A DNA stretch of 64,000 bases, from contig NZ_BCYO01000004.1 of NCBI RefSeq assembly GCF_001598235.1, positions 124,001-188,000 of the forward strand, written 5' to 3'. Position numbers and translations under genes: made by a program. This DNA comes from Polaromonas jejuensis NBRC 106434 (GTDB lineage: Bacteria > Pseudomonadota > Gammaproteobacteria > Burkholderiales > Burkholderiaceae_C). Below the pieces are notes generated by a model, which did not search any database, had not been told where the DNA came from, and was given only the letters and a program-made list of their open reading frames with translations. Positions 1 to 8,722 of this stretch are shown here, piece after piece (the stretch's first letter is position 1; each line of letters opens with the position of its first letter).

Positions 1-1
1 C

Positions 2-1462
2 AATCCCGTGACCTTTGCTGACGTGGCCGGCTGCGACGAGGCCAAGGAAGAGGTCAAGGAAGTCGTTGATTTCCTGAAAGATCCGCAAAAATTCCAGAAA
101 CTGGGCGGCCGTATTCCGCGTGGTTTGCTGCTGGTTGGCCCTCCGGGCACGGGTAAGACCCTGCTCGCCAAAGGCATTGCCGGCGAGGCCAAGGTGCCGT
201 TCTTCTCGATTTCGGGCTCCGATTTCGTTGAAATGTTTGTTGGCGTGGGCGCAGCCCGCGTGCGCGACATGTTCGAGAACGCCAAGAAAAACGCGCCCTG
301 CATCATCTTTATCGATGAAATCGACGCCGTCGGCCGCCAGCGTGGCGCCGGCCTGGGTGGTGGCAATGACGAGCGCGAACAGACCTTGAACCAGATGCTG
401 GTCGAGATGGACGGCTTTGAAACCAATGTGGGCGTGATCGTGGTGGCTGCCACCAACCGCCCCGACATTCTGGACGCTGCCTTGCTGCGCCCCGGCCGTT
501 TTGACCGCCAGGTCTATGTGACCTTGCCCGACATCCGCGGCCGCGAGCAGATCCTCAATGTGCACATGCGCAAGGTGCCGCTGGGCCAGGATGTGAACGC
601 CAGCGTGATCGCCCGCGGCACGCCAGGCATGTCCGGCGCCGACCTGGCCAACCTGTGCAACGAAGCCGCACTCATGGCGGCGCGCCGCAATGCGCGCACC
701 GTCGAGATGCAGGACTTCGAAAAAGCCAAGGACAAGATTCTCATGGGCCCCGAGCGCAAGAGCATGGTCATGCCCGAGGAAGAGCGTCGCAACACGGCTT
801 ATCACGAGTCTGGCCATGCGCTGATCGGCAAGCTGCTGCCCAAATGCGATCCGGTGCACAAGGTCACCATCATTCCGCGCGGCCGCGCACTGGGCGTGAC
901 CATGAGCCTGCCGGCGCAAGACCGCTACAGCTATGACCGTGAATACATGCTGAGCCAGATCAGCATGCTGTTCGGCGGCCGTATTGCCGAAGAAGTCTTC
1001 ATGAACCAGATGACCACTGGCGCCAGCAACGACTTTGAACGCGCCACGGCACTGGCCCGCGACATGGTCACGCGCTACGGCATGACCCAGGCCCTGGGCC
1101 CCATGGTGTATGCCGAAAACGAAGGGGAAGTGTTCCTGGGCCGTTCTGTCACCAAGACCAACAACATGAGCGAGTCGACCCTGCAAAAGGTGGATGGCGA
1201 GGTGCGCCGCATCATTGATGAGCAGTACGCCCAGGCGCGCAAGCTGATCGAGGACAACAAGGACAAGATGCACGCCATGGCCAAGGCCTTGCTCGAATGG
1301 GAAACCATTGACATGGAGCAGATCGACGACATCATGGCCGGCAAGGAGCCCCGTCCGCCCAAGGACTGGACACCACGTAACGCCTCCGTGGGCGGCGGTG
1401 GCGGCCCCACTGGCGGCACGCCTGCCGTGAGCACCGATCATCCGGCACCGACAGTGGCCTGA
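2..1462 (+). CDS. ftsH: ATP-dependent zinc metalloprotease FtsH (5' end outside window)
   Basis: This is the membrane-anchored AAA+ protease that extracts and degrades misfolded membrane proteins and short-lived regulators. The reading frame is already open at base 2, and about 486 residues are visible of the roughly 640 usual for the family, so the N-terminal membrane segments lie upstream. Counting from the GTG at base 8, the Walker A motif GPPGTGKT is at about residues 44-51, the pore motif FVGVGA at 77-82, Walker B IIFIDE at 99-104, the second region of homology (ATNRPDILD...RPGRFDR) further on, and the zinc-binding HESGH at 266-270. The C-terminal tail is rich in Gly and Pro. A strong terminator follows at 1494-1518. 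Identification is secure; only the true start is missing. Confidence 0.97.
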   Translation, partial: NPVTFADVAGCDEAKEEVKEVVDFLKDPQKFQKLGGRIPRGLLLVGPPGTGKTLLAKGIAGEAKVPFFSISGSDFVEMFVGVGAARVRDMFENAKKNAPCIIFIDEIDAVGRQRGAGLGGGNDEREQTLNQMLVEMDGFETNVGVIVVAATNRPDILDAALLRPGRFDRQVYVTLPDIRGREQILNVHMRKVPLGQDVNASVIARGTPGMSGADLANLCNEAALMAARRNARTVEMQDFEKAKDKILMGPERKSMVMPEEERRNTAYHESGHALIGKLLPKCDPVHKVTIIPRGRALGVTMSLPAQDRYSYDREYMLSQISMLFGGRIAEEVFMNQMTTGASNDFERATALARDMVTRYGMTQALGPMVYAENEGEVFLGRSVTKTNNMSESTLQKVDGEVRRIIDEQYAQARKLIEDNKDKMHAMAKALLEWETIDMEQIDDIMAGKEPRPPKDWTPRNASVGGGGGPTGGTPAVSTDHPAPTVA

Positions 1463-1493
1463 AGATCAGGAGACTGCCGCAGCGCATCATGAC

Positions 1494-1518
1494 AACCGGG
1501 GCCAGTCCCCGGTTTTTC
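1494..1518 (+). terminator. Rho-independent terminator after ftsH
   Basis: A perfect 7-bp stem (ACCGGGG / CCCCGGT) with the loop CCAGT is followed by a run of T. It begins about 30 bases after the ftsH stop and lies before the folP ribosome binding site, so it probably ends the ftsH transcript. Confidence 0.85.
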
Positions 1519-1573
1519 TTTGCTGGCCGCCATGTGCTGCTGGAACAACGAGTTTTTGAAGGAAGGCCTTTCC

Positions 1574-2425
1574 GTGATCTGGCAAACCTCACGCTTTCAG
1601 ATTGATTTGTCGCAGCCGCGCGTCATGGGCATCGTGAATGTCACGCCCGACTCATTTTCTGATGGCGGCAAGCATTTCACCCAGGGCGGCGGATTTTCTG
1701 GCGTGCTCGCGCACTGCGAGCAGTTGATCAGGGATGGTGCCGACCTGCTGGACATAGGCGGCGAGTCCACACGCCCCGGCGCGCCGCCCGTGCCGCTGGA
1801 AGAAGAACTGGCGCGCGTGCTGCCCGTCGTGCGGCATGCCGCCACGCTCGGCGTGCCGCTGTCGATCGACACCTACAAGCCAGAGGTGATGCAAGCCGTG
1901 CTCGATTTGGGCGCTGACATCATCAACGACGTCTGGGCGCTGCGCCAGCCGGGTGCCGTGCAGGCCGTGGCCGCGCACCCGCGCTGCGGCGTCTGCCTGA
2001 TGCACATGCACCGCGAGCCGCAAACCATGCAGGCGGCCCCCATGGAGGGGGACGTGGTGCCGCAAGTATTGTCCTTTCTGGAACGCGCTGCGCAAGACCT
2101 GCAAGCCGCCGGCGTTGACAAGGCCCGCATCGTGCTGGATGTCGGGGTGGGTTTTGGCAAAACCGTGGCGCAGAATTTCGCGCTGCTGGCACGTCAGCCG
2201 GTCTTTCTGGCGGCCGGCTATCCACTGCTGGCGGCCTGGTCGCGCAAGTCCTCGCTGGCCGCCGTGTGCGCCAGTCCGGCCGGAGATCCGCTGGACATGG
2301 CGGACCGCATGGTGCCCAGCGTAGCCGCAGCCTTGCTGGCGGTTGACCGTGGCGCCCGCATCGTGCGTGTGCACGATGTGCGCGAGACCGTGCTGGCCCT
2401 TAAAGTCTGGGCCGCTGCGCGCTGA
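1574..2425 (+). CDS. folP: Dihydropteroate synthase
   Basis: The enzyme condenses 6-hydroxymethyl-dihydropterin diphosphate with p-aminobenzoate to form dihydropteroate in folate synthesis, and is the sulfonamide target. Both family signatures are visible: [15 protein letters not shown] near the N-terminus and [11 protein letters not shown] about 40 residues later, followed by a TIM-barrel body. I chose the GTG at 1574 (283 residues) because GGAAGG lies seven bases upstream and the protein then begins just before the first barrel strand. An in-frame ATG at 1520 would overlap the T-tract of the preceding terminator. Placement between ftsH and glmM is the common gammaproteobacterial and betaproteobacterial order. 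Confidence 0.95.
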   Translation: MIWQTSRFQIDLSQPRVMGIVNVTPDSFSDGGKHFTQGGGFSGVLAHCEQLIRDGADLLDIGGESTRPGAPPVPLEEELARVLPVVRHAATLGVPLSIDTYKPEVMQAVLDLGADIINDVWALRQPGAVQAVAAHPRCGVCLMHMHREPQTMQAAPMEGDVVPQVLSFLERAAQDLQAAGVDKARIVLDVGVGFGKTVAQNFALLARQPVFLAAGYPLLAAWSRKSSLAAVCASPAGDPLDMADRMVPSVAAALLAVDRGARIVRVHDVRETVLALKVWAAAR

Positions 2426-2576
2426 GCAGCAAGCCTTTCCCGCCCGAAGCATTCACCAGGTCTTGCGCCTGGTTACGCTCGGTGCAGGGCCTTGCCCGGG
2501 TTGGCCTTCTAAAATGAGCGCACGCGTGTTGCAAGCACGGAACGACAGAACTACAGACCCCCAGAGGGAACAACTC

Positions 2577-3908
2577 ATGACCCGAAAATACTTTGGCACC
2601 GACGGCATTCGCGGCACGGTGGGCCAGGCGCCCATCACGCCCGACTTTGTTTTGCGGCTCGCGCATGCCGTTGGCCGCGTGCTGCGCAAGACCGAAGCGC
2701 GCCCGACCGTGCTGATCGGCAAGGACACCCGGATTTCCGGCTACATGCTCGAAAGCGCGCTGGAATCCGGCTTTAACTCCGCGGGCGTCGATGTGGTGCT
2801 GCTCGGACCTTTGCCCACGCCAGGCGTGGCCTACCTCACAAGGGCCCAGCGGGCCAGCCTGGGCGTGGTCATCAGCGCCAGCCACAATGCCTTTGCCGAC
2901 AACGGCATCAAGTTTTTCAGCGCCCAGGGTACCAAGCTCAGCGACGAGTGGGAACTGGCCGTGGAGGCCGCCCTTGACGAGCCGCCGGTATGGGCCGACT
3001 CGGCCGCACTGGGCAAGGCGCGCCGGCTGGACGACGCGGCGGGGCGTTACATCGAGTTTTGCAAGAGCACCTTTGCCAACGACCTGACACTCAAGGGCCT
3101 GAAGATCGTGGTCGACGGTGCCCATGGCGCGGCCTACCACATCGCGCCCATGGTGTTTCATGAGCTGGGCGCCGAAGTCATTGCCATCGGCTGCGCACCG
3201 GACGGCCTGAACATCAACCACGAGGTCGGTGCCACCCACCCTGAGGCGCTGATCGCCGCGGTCAAGGCCCACAAGGCGGATTACGGCATCGCGCTGGACG
3301 GCGATGCCGACCGCCTGCAGATGGTGGATGCCGAAGGGCGGCTGTTCAATGGCGATGAAGTGCTCTACCTCATGGTCAACGAGCGGCTGGCGCGCGGCGA
3401 GAAAGTGCCCGGCACCGTCGGTACCCTGATGACCAACATGGCCGTGGAAGTGGCCTTGCAGCGCAAGGGCGTCGAGTTTGTGCGCGCCAAGGTCGGCGAC
3501 CGCTATGTGCTTGAAGAGCTCGAAAGGCGCGGCTGGCTGTTGGGCGGCGAAGGCTCGGGCCACCTGCTGGCGCTGGACAAGCACACCACCGGCGATGGCC
3601 TCATCAGCGCGCTGCAGGTGCTGCAGGCCTGCGTGCGCAGCAAGAAAACCCTGGCCCAGCTGCTGGGCGATGTGGTGCTGTTTCCGCAGACGCTGGTCAA
3701 TGTGCGGCTCAAGCCCGGCCAGGACTGGAAAGGCAGTCCGCAGTTGGCGGCCATGACCAAAGCCGTGGAAGCCGAGTTGGGCGACACCGGCCGCGTGCTG
3801 ATCCGCGCCAGCGGCACCGAGCCGCTGCTGCGGGTGATGGTCGAGGCGCGCGACGCGGGCCAGGCCAAAGCCTGCGCCGAGCGCGTGGCTGATACGGTGC
3901 GCGCCTGA
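2577..3908 (+). CDS. glmM: Phosphoglucosamine mutase
   Basis: It interconverts glucosamine-6-phosphate and glucosamine-1-phosphate on the route to UDP-GlcNAc for peptidoglycan and lipopolysaccharide. The 443-residue protein begins with the typical [10 protein letters not shown] start. The phosphoserine loop SASHN places the catalytic serine at residue 102, and the metal-binding loop DGDADR is at 241-246. A C-terminal phosphate-binding loop ([14 protein letters not shown]) is also present. The ATG at 2577 is preceded by AGAGGG with 8-base spacing; longer frames upstream run into folP and are not supported. Its 3' end faces the converging cassette gene that ends at 3967. Confidence 0.97.
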   Translation: MTRKYFGTDGIRGTVGQAPITPDFVLRLAHAVGRVLRKTEARPTVLIGKDTRISGYMLESALESGFNSAGVDVVLLGPLPTPGVAYLTRAQRASLGVVISASHNAFADNGIKFFSAQGTKLSDEWELAVEAALDEPPVWADSAALGKARRLDDAAGRYIEFCKSTFANDLTLKGLKIVVDGAHGAAYHIAPMVFHELGAEVIAIGCAPDGLNINHEVGATHPEALIAAVKAHKADYGIALDGDADRLQMVDAEGRLFNGDEVLYLMVNERLARGEKVPGTVGTLMTNMAVEVALQRKGVEFVRAKVGDRYVLEELERRGWLLGGEGSGHLLALDKHTTGDGLISALQVLQACVRSKKTLAQLLGDVVLFPQTLVNVRLKPGQDWKGSPQLAAMTKAVEAELGDTGRVLIRASGTEPLLRVMVEARDAGQAKACAERVADTVRA

Positions 3909-3966
3909 AACTTTTTGGCTGTACCCGCCGCCCCCTTTCCAGACACGCAAACCGCTCGGGCTTGCC

Positions 3967-4629
3967 CTATCTCGCTTGGGATTTCCCCGGTTTCGCTGCT
4001 GCCGTTTGCGCCGTGGGGTTGGGCGTAGGCTCGCCGATCTTCCGGAGCGTGTTGCGGTCCGTATGGTGGAACGGTTCTGCCTGACCCGGGATGACTAACA
4101 CGGTGTCCTGCTCGTAGGACCACGTTCCATCGGCGTTGATCGAAACCGTGATGGTGTAGCTCTCCGTCCTGAATGCGTACTCCAGAAACGGATTTGACAC
4201 GATCCCATTCGTCTCGGACCCCCGGACCGCCTGGAGGCGAAATGTCCTCGCGTCAGCCGCAGCGCGACCGACAGCCATCGCCGTTTGTCCGCGCGGTATC
4301 GAAAGCGTCAGGAGCACGGTGCCTGTCGCCGGTTCCCATAGCCAATAGCCGACCTGATCGTGAAATGTCTCGACGTCATCAGGTTTGACGATCCGCGTGT
4401 GGTAGCGCAATCCGTAGAACAGCTGCGGCCCATTGGTCTGTGCATCGATCGGCTGCAACTCCGTGTGTTCGATGAAAGCCTGCTTTTCGGGGCCGTCAGG
4501 CCTCGGGTTGACGTCGAGACCGCGCGTGCCGGTCCAGATGCCTGCCATCCCGGTGAGCGGTCCCAGATTGGCGAGCGTATCGACGTCCGGTTCGGGTTCC
4601 GTGTAGATGTCTTTGGGGAAGTTTTTCAT
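3967..4629 (-). CDS. Nitrobindin/THAP4-like beta-barrel protein in an integron-type cassette
   Basis: This 220-residue protein resembles the heme-binding beta-barrel family (nitrobindin, THAP4 C-terminal domain, fatty-acid-binding-protein fold). It carries the hallmark G-x-W-x-G-x-x-G (GIWTGTRG, residues 30-37), repeated beta-strand sequences, and a late PFHHTDR segment where the proximal heme histidine would be expected. That family binds ferric heme and reacts with NO or peroxynitrite; the role here is inferred. The ATG lies 13 bases after a GTTAGGC core site, the classic position of an integron cassette gene. No second attC is recognisable after its stop, so the cassette is probably truncated on the glmM side. 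It is transcribed towards glmM. Confidence 0.7.
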   Translation of the reverse strand: MKNFPKDIYTEPEPDVDTLANLGPLTGMAGIWTGTRGLDVNPRPDGPEKQAFIEHTELQPIDAQTNGPQLFYGLRYHTRIVKPDDVETFHDQVGYWLWEPATGTVLLTLSIPRGQTAMAVGRAAADARTFRLQAVRGSETNGIVSNPFLEYAFRTESYTITVSINADGTWSYEQDTVLVIPGQAEPFHHTDRNTLRKIGEPTPNPTAQTAAAKPGKSQAR

Positions 4630-4642
4630 GGTTAATCCATAG

Positions 4643-4720
4643 GCCTAACGCCTAAATTCACCCGACCCTGCGCCGTAGCGAAGCGAAGGCATGGGGGTTG
4701 GGTGCAACGCCTTGTTAGGC
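4643..4720 (-). other. Integron attC recombination site (78 bp)
   Basis: Read on the minus strand, the site starts with GCCTAAC (R'', consensus RYYYAAC) and ends with GTTAGGC (R', consensus GTTRRRY). Between them is an imperfect inverted repeat: TGCACCCAACCC on one side and GGGTCGGGTGAA on the other. This is the folded structure used by integron integrase. It sits exactly between the stop of one cassette gene (4735) and the start of the next (4629). No integrase gene is in the window. Confidence 0.85.
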
Positions 4721-4734
4721 CGGTTTTTGTGATG

Positions 4735-5328
4735 CTACGGCGCATGTGGATGCCGTTTTGCGCGCTCTCTTCGCCAGGCCTCAAGGAGCTCTGTGTTGCC
4801 GCCTGCGACTTCCAGGAGCATTTGAAGGGACAGGATAGCTCCCGGAACAATGCCCTCTTCATCGACCTCTGCATCCGCGTAGTCTGGGTTGGTTGGAATT
4901 TCTACGTTGACCACCCACCATACTTCAATCTTTCGCAGAAGCTCAACTAGAACGTGGAACTGGTCTGTATGGTTGGACTCCGCTTGGCCCGTGACTACCG
5001 CGAAGAGTTGGTGAGCGAGAAGATTTCTGGTTTTCTTGAGTAGCTCGAATGTTTTTAGGTCTTCGTCGTTTATTGCTTGGTGCTCAAGCAGCCAGTTGAG
5101 AGATGCGTAGACCGTGCTTTTGTTGCGCGCAAGAACATTTGCTTCGTACTTGGGGGACACAGTCGAACCTTCTTCCGACCAACCAATCGAGTAGAAGTCT
5201 CGGATGCGATCAACTATTGAGTTCTTGAGAATCTCAAAGGTGGTGATGAACATTGTGGCCATGAAGAGCGACGGCCTGACAACGTCCGGATCGAGGAAGC
5301 GTTCCCAGCGTTCTTCGTGCGCGCTCAT
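4735..5328 (-). CDS. Hypothetical protein with HEPN-like RN-x3-H motif (integron cassette gene)
   Basis: I do not recognise a named family. The 197-residue protein is mostly alpha-helical. Around residues 115-122 it has the segment KKTRNLLAHQL, which contains R-N-L-L-A-H and fits the R-x4-H motif of HEPN domains. Those domains are common in RNase toxins and abortive-infection proteins, but also in DUF4145-like proteins without known activity. The gene fills a complete cassette: a GTTAGGC core lies six bases before the ATG and a full attC follows the stop. Base composition is visibly lower in GC than glmM or the sugar-acid cluster, consistent with acquisition. No antitoxin partner is seen. Confidence 0.7.
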   Translation of the reverse strand: MSAHEERWERFLDPDVVRPSLFMATMFITTFEILKNSIVDRIRDFYSIGWSEEGSTVSPKYEANVLARNKSTVYASLNWLLEHQAINDEDLKTFELLKKTRNLLAHQLFAVVTGQAESNHTDQFHVLVELLRKIEVWWVVNVEIPTNPDYADAEVDEEGIVPGAILSLQMLLEVAGGNTELLEAWRRERAKRHPHAP

Positions 5329-5333
5329 AAGAG

Positions 5334-5340
5334 GCCTAAC
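5334..5340 (-). other. Integron core site (GTTAGGC) at the cassette boundary
   Basis: The minus strand has GTTAGGC just upstream of the HEPN-motif gene, matching the R' end of the attC at 4643-4720. The rest of an attC or attI should extend to about 5400-5470, but no partner RYYYAAC box is present there. Instead the sequence changes abruptly to GAGGCTGT plus an A-run, leading into IS1182 remnants. Confidence 0.65.
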
Positions 5341-5494
5341 GAGGCTGTAAAAAAAACCGGTTCCTACGCGCGCAACTGTGGCGTTGTCCCGTGCGCGGAT
5401 CGAGTTTCGTGAATGGGACGTTCATGCCCACAGTGTGCCGCAATTTCGCCTTTCTTTTTTGCCTGCGATGGCAGTTCAGAGCCTTGCTGCGGCC

Positions 5495-6063
5495 CTATTG
5501 ATCCTTCTTGCGCCCCAATTCCGTCCTCGCCAACTTCTCGATGTTGTGCACCATGCAGTACAGGTTCCACTGCGTGTTGACCTTGGCTCGCCCTCTGTGG
5601 TTCAAGCGGGTCAGGCGCTTGTTGTGCCGGATGTTGGCAAACACCGGCTCCACCGTGCCAATGCGCTGGCTGTAGAGCTGTCGGCCCCGAGGTGAATCGA
5701 TGGCCTGGCGCATGCGTTCACTCGGATTGGTCGGGTCTTTGGGTTTGGGCTCAAAGCGGGGGTAACTTGGCGGCCCCGTCCATCATTGGGTTTGAGCGCT
5801 CCTTTGAGGCACTTGCCACTGAGTTTGCAGGCGTTGCAACCCACCGCATTGGCTGTGTATGTCTGGTAGTACAAACCAGTTGCTGTGGTGTGGATGCTGC
5901 CTGGGCTGGTCATCAGCTTGCCCGCCGGGCAGGTGGCGGTGTTGTAGTCGTTGAAGCGCAAGTCCTGGGTCCAAAGCCCTTTATCGGCTTGGACTCACCC
6001 GTAGCCTGCTTGTCGTACAGCGGGTCGGGCTTGGGGTGAGGGCCAGCGGCGTATAAAAAGGTC
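5495..6063 (-). pseudogene. IS1182-family transposase remnant (C-terminal part, frameshifted)
   Basis: Three minus-strand pieces in different frames together give the C-terminal third of an IS1182-type DDE transposase. From upstream to downstream they are YDKQATGESKPIKGFGP, then DLRFNDYNTATCPAGKL followed by a Cys cluster (C-x2-C-x5-C), then GRQLYSQRIGTVEPVFANIR and a tail ending GRKKDQ. Frame changes occur near 5966-5969 and in the G-run at 5758-5762. The N-terminal two thirds are missing, so the element cannot transpose by itself. It lies directly beside the integron cassettes. Confidence 0.85.
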
Positions 6064-6278
6064 CCGTCTTTTGCATCAGTCGCAGCCCCCATCCCAACCT
6101 TCCCCCAAAGGCGGGAAGGCGTAAAAAAAAACGGGAAACATCGCTGTTCAAGCGGCAGGAAGGACTGAGTCGTTACCAACTTTTAAGAAAATAATGGCCG
6201 TAGCCCAACAAACACAGTCGCAACAAGCTATCAATTAAATAGCACTTATTGCGGCCCGATTTCACAAGCGCATGACCT
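6064..6278. other. Non-coding gap between IS remnant and ALDH gene
   Basis: No convincing gene is present. The stretch holds a G/C hairpin (CCTTCCC...GGGAAGG, about 6099-6119) followed by an A-run, and one copy of the GCTAT...ATAGC intergenic repeat at 6227-6243. It probably includes the 3' end of the long minus-strand cluster transcript. Confidence 0.5.
6227..6260. repeat. GCTAT...ATAGC intergenic hairpin repeat
   Basis: GCTAT-CAATTAA-ATAGC forms a 5-bp stem with a 7-base loop and is followed by a GC-rich tail. Related copies occur at 22610, 22753, 32935, 48394, 50168 and 59064 in this window, always between genes. Confidence 0.6.
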
Positions 6279-7727
6279 TCAGGCCAGCGTGTAGGCGGTC
6301 TTCACCATCGTGAAAAACTCCTGCGCATACTTGCCCTGCTCACGCGGGCCATAGCTGGAGCCCTTGCGCCCGCCGAAGGGCACGTGGTAGTCGACACCGG
6401 CGGTGGGCAGGTTCACCATGACCATGCCGGCCTGGCTGTGCCGCTTGAAGTGTGTGGCGTACTTCAGGCTGGTGGTGGCAATGCCCGCCGACAGGCCAAA
6501 CGGCGTGTCATTGGCCATGGCCAGTGCGGCTTCGTAGTCTTTCACCCGGATGATGCTGGCCACCGGGCCAAAGATTTCTTCACGGCTGATGCGCATGGCG
6601 GCGGTGCTTTCGCTGAAGAGCGCCGGGGTCATGAAGTAGCCCTCGGCGCCACTGCCGGTGTGGCATTGGATGCGCTCGCCACCGAAGGCCAGGGTCGCGC
6701 CTTCGCTCTTGCCGATTTCGACATAGCTCAGGTCCTGCTCCAGCTGCGCCTGCGATGACACCGGCCCGATGTCGGTTCCGGCGGCCAGCGCATCCCCCAC
6801 CTTGATGCGCGCCATGCGTTCCTGCAGGGCTTTGACGAAGGCGGGGTAAATGCCTTCGGTCACGATCAGCCGGCTGGACGCCGTGCAGCGCTGGCCGGTG
6901 GAGTAAAAAGCGCTCTGCGCGCTCAGCTCCACCGCCTGGGTGAGGTCGGCATCGTCCAGGATGACTTGCGGGTTCTTGCCGCCCATCTCGAGCTGCACCT
7001 TCTTGAGGTTCTTGGCGCAGGCCTCGGCAATGCGGCTGCCCACACCGACCGAGCCGGTGAAGCTGATGGCGTTGATGCCGGGGTGGTTGACCAGCGCATC
7101 GCCAATCACGCGCCCGGGGCCCATCACCAGATTGAAGACGCCGGCCGGAATGCCCGAGCGCGAGATGATCTCGGCCAGCGCCCAGGCGCTGCCGGGCACC
7201 AGGTCGGCGGGCTTGAGCACCACACAGTTGCCGAAGGCCAGCGCCGGCGCAATCTTCCAGGCCGGAATGGCGATAGGGAAATTCCAGGGCGTGATCAGGC
7301 CGATCACGCCCACGGGCTCGCGCGTGATTTCCACGCCGATGCCGGGGCGCACCGAGGGCAGGGTTTCACCGCTGAGGCGCAGGCACTCGCCGGCAAAGAA
7401 CTTGAAGATCTGGCCGGCGCGGGCTACTTCGCCTATGCCTTCGGCGCGGGTCTTGCCTTCTTCACGCGAGAGCAAGGTGCCCAGCTCTTCGCGGCGCGCC
7501 AGGATTTCACTGCCTATCTTGTCGAGCGCATCCGAGCGCGCCTGGATGCCCGAGGTGGACCAGGCGGGAAACGCTGCCTGGGCCGCCTGCACTGCGGCAT
7601 TGAGCCCAGTGGCATCGGCCTGCGCGTATTCGCCGATCACGTCGGCCAGGTTGGACGGGTTCAGGTTGGCGCTGGTGCTGTTGCCGGCGACCCATTGGCC
7701 GTTGATAAAGTTGTTGTGTTCGCTCAT
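6279..7727 (-). CDS. Aldehyde dehydrogenase, probable alpha-ketoglutarate semialdehyde dehydrogenase
   Basis: A 482-residue NAD(P)-dependent aldehyde dehydrogenase. The catalytic cysteine is C281 (STGQRCTASSR), the general base E247 (LEMGGKNPQ) and the oxyanion asparagine N149 (TPWNF). It most resembles the enzyme that oxidises 2-oxoglutarate semialdehyde to 2-oxoglutarate, the last step of non-phosphorylating pentose, hexarate and hydroxyproline routes. That specificity is supported by an AraD-type dehydratase in the same gene run at 13871-14800. The ATG directly follows the TAA of the amidohydrolase gene, so the two are probably translationally coupled. It is the last gene of the minus-strand cluster. 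Confidence 0.88.
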   Translation of the reverse strand: MSEHNNFINGQWVAGNSTSANLNPSNLADVIGEYAQADATGLNAAVQAAQAAFPAWSTSGIQARSDALDKIGSEILARREELGTLLSREEGKTRAEGIGEVARAGQIFKFFAGECLRLSGETLPSVRPGIGVEITREPVGVIGLITPWNFPIAIPAWKIAPALAFGNCVVLKPADLVPGSAWALAEIISRSGIPAGVFNLVMGPGRVIGDALVNHPGINAISFTGSVGVGSRIAEACAKNLKKVQLEMGGKNPQVILDDADLTQAVELSAQSAFYSTGQRCTASSRLIVTEGIYPAFVKALQERMARIKVGDALAAGTDIGPVSSQAQLEQDLSYVEIGKSEGATLAFGGERIQCHTGSGAEGYFMTPALFSESTAAMRISREEIFGPVASIIRVKDYEAALAMANDTPFGLSAGIATTSLKYATHFKRHSQAGMVMVNLPTAGVDYHVPFGGRKGSSYGPREQGKYAQEFFTMVKTAYTLA

Positions 7728-8699
7728 TTATTCAAATCTCGGTTGGTTGGGAAGATCAATACGGTAAAAGTGCAGGGCGTTGCCACACATCACGGCATGC
7801 CGCTGCTCAGGGCTCAGAGGGTCCAGCATCCGCAACATGCCATCGACCAGTTCCGGGTAGCCGATACGCAAGCCCGCCACTGGAAAGTTACTGGCGAACA
7901 TGCAGCGCTGCCAGCCGAAGATGGCCAGCGTGTCGCGCACAATGCGCGCGTTGTCCTGCCAGTTCCAGAGCTGGTCGCGCAAGCCGAATTCGGAGAGCTT
8001 CACATGCACGTTGGGCTGGCGCGCCAGCACCTGCATCCAGCCTCGCCAGCGCTTGAGGCCTTCCTCGCTGCGGTCCCAGGCAAAGCCGTGGTGATTGAGA
8101 ACAATGGGCACCTCTGGAAACATGGCGGCAACTTCCGCTGCTTCGGGCAGATGCCAGGCCGGTACCCGCAGGTCCCAGCTCAGGCCGAATTTCTGCAGCA
8201 GCGAGAAGCCGCGCAACCAGGCTTCATCCTGCATGGTGCCGGGCTGGCCGCGCACGCTGTCGGCGCTCGAGCGCGCGGTCACCGGCTTGCTGCGAATGCC
8301 GCGAACCAGCGGATAGCGCGAATGCTGCTGCAAACGCTCCTCGGTATCGGGGCGGTCGAACCAGGCATGCGCCACCACCGCGTTGGGAAATCCGTGTTCA
8401 GCGTGCAGCTTATGCAGCCAGGCGGTCTCGGCCACTTGTTCGGAGCGGTCGCGCTCGGCCTCCACATGCACCGTAGCGATCACATTGCAGCCCTGGCTTG
8501 CCTTGCGGTAGTCCGCCGGCAGGAAGTCGCGGCACAAAGCCTGGTAGTCGCCGAGGAAAAACTCCTGCGGCTTGTAGTCCTGCTGCAACCAGGGATAGCG
8601 GCCTTGCGACAGATCCCACAAGTGATGATGTGCATCAACGACAGGCTGTCGGAGCCGCTGTGCATCAAGGGGGAGGGAAGATGTTCCCGCGCTGATCAT
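7728..8699 (-). CDS. Amidohydrolase-2 family protein, probable sugar lactonase
   Basis: The protein has 323 residues if translation starts at the ATG at 8699. It belongs to the metal-dependent TIM-barrel amidohydrolases related to pyrone-dicarboxylate lactonase and fuconolactonase. The N-terminal VVDAHHHLWD supplies the metal-binding histidines, VLNHHGFAWD lies in mid-protein, and the C-terminal part has the CGNALHFYRI close typical of the family. In this operon a lactonase would open an aldonolactone before the dehydratases act; that is an inference. A TTG at 8726 overlaps the TGA of the upstream gene and is a possible alternative start adding nine residues. No strong ribosome binding site favours either. 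Confidence 0.82.
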   Translation of the reverse strand: MISAGTSSLPLDAQRLRQPVVDAHHHLWDLSQGRYPWLQQDYKPQEFFLGDYQALCRDFLPADYRKASQGCNVIATVHVEAERDRSEQVAETAWLHKLHAEHGFPNAVVAHAWFDRPDTEERLQQHSRYPLVRGIRSKPVTARSSADSVRGQPGTMQDEAWLRGFSLLQKFGLSWDLRVPAWHLPEAAEVAAMFPEVPIVLNHHGFAWDRSEEGLKRWRGWMQVLARQPNVHVKLSEFGLRDQLWNWQDNARIVRDTLAIFGWQRCMFASNFPVAGLRIGYPELVDGMLRMLDPLSPEQRHAVMCGNALHFYRIDLPNQPRFE

Positions 8700-8722
8700 G
8701 GTTGGCTTGTGCCCTGGTCGAC

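Noticed and set aside
2400..3950. A long open frame antisense to glmM (about 516 codons)
   Set aside because: It mirrors the GC-rich third codon positions of glmM, has no domain or ribosome binding site, and its translation is low-complexity His/Gln/Ala/Gly.
4632..4874. An 80-codon minus-strand frame running through the attC site
   Set aside because: It overlaps the attC and the 3' end of the HEPN-motif gene in another frame; the attC structure explains the sequence better.
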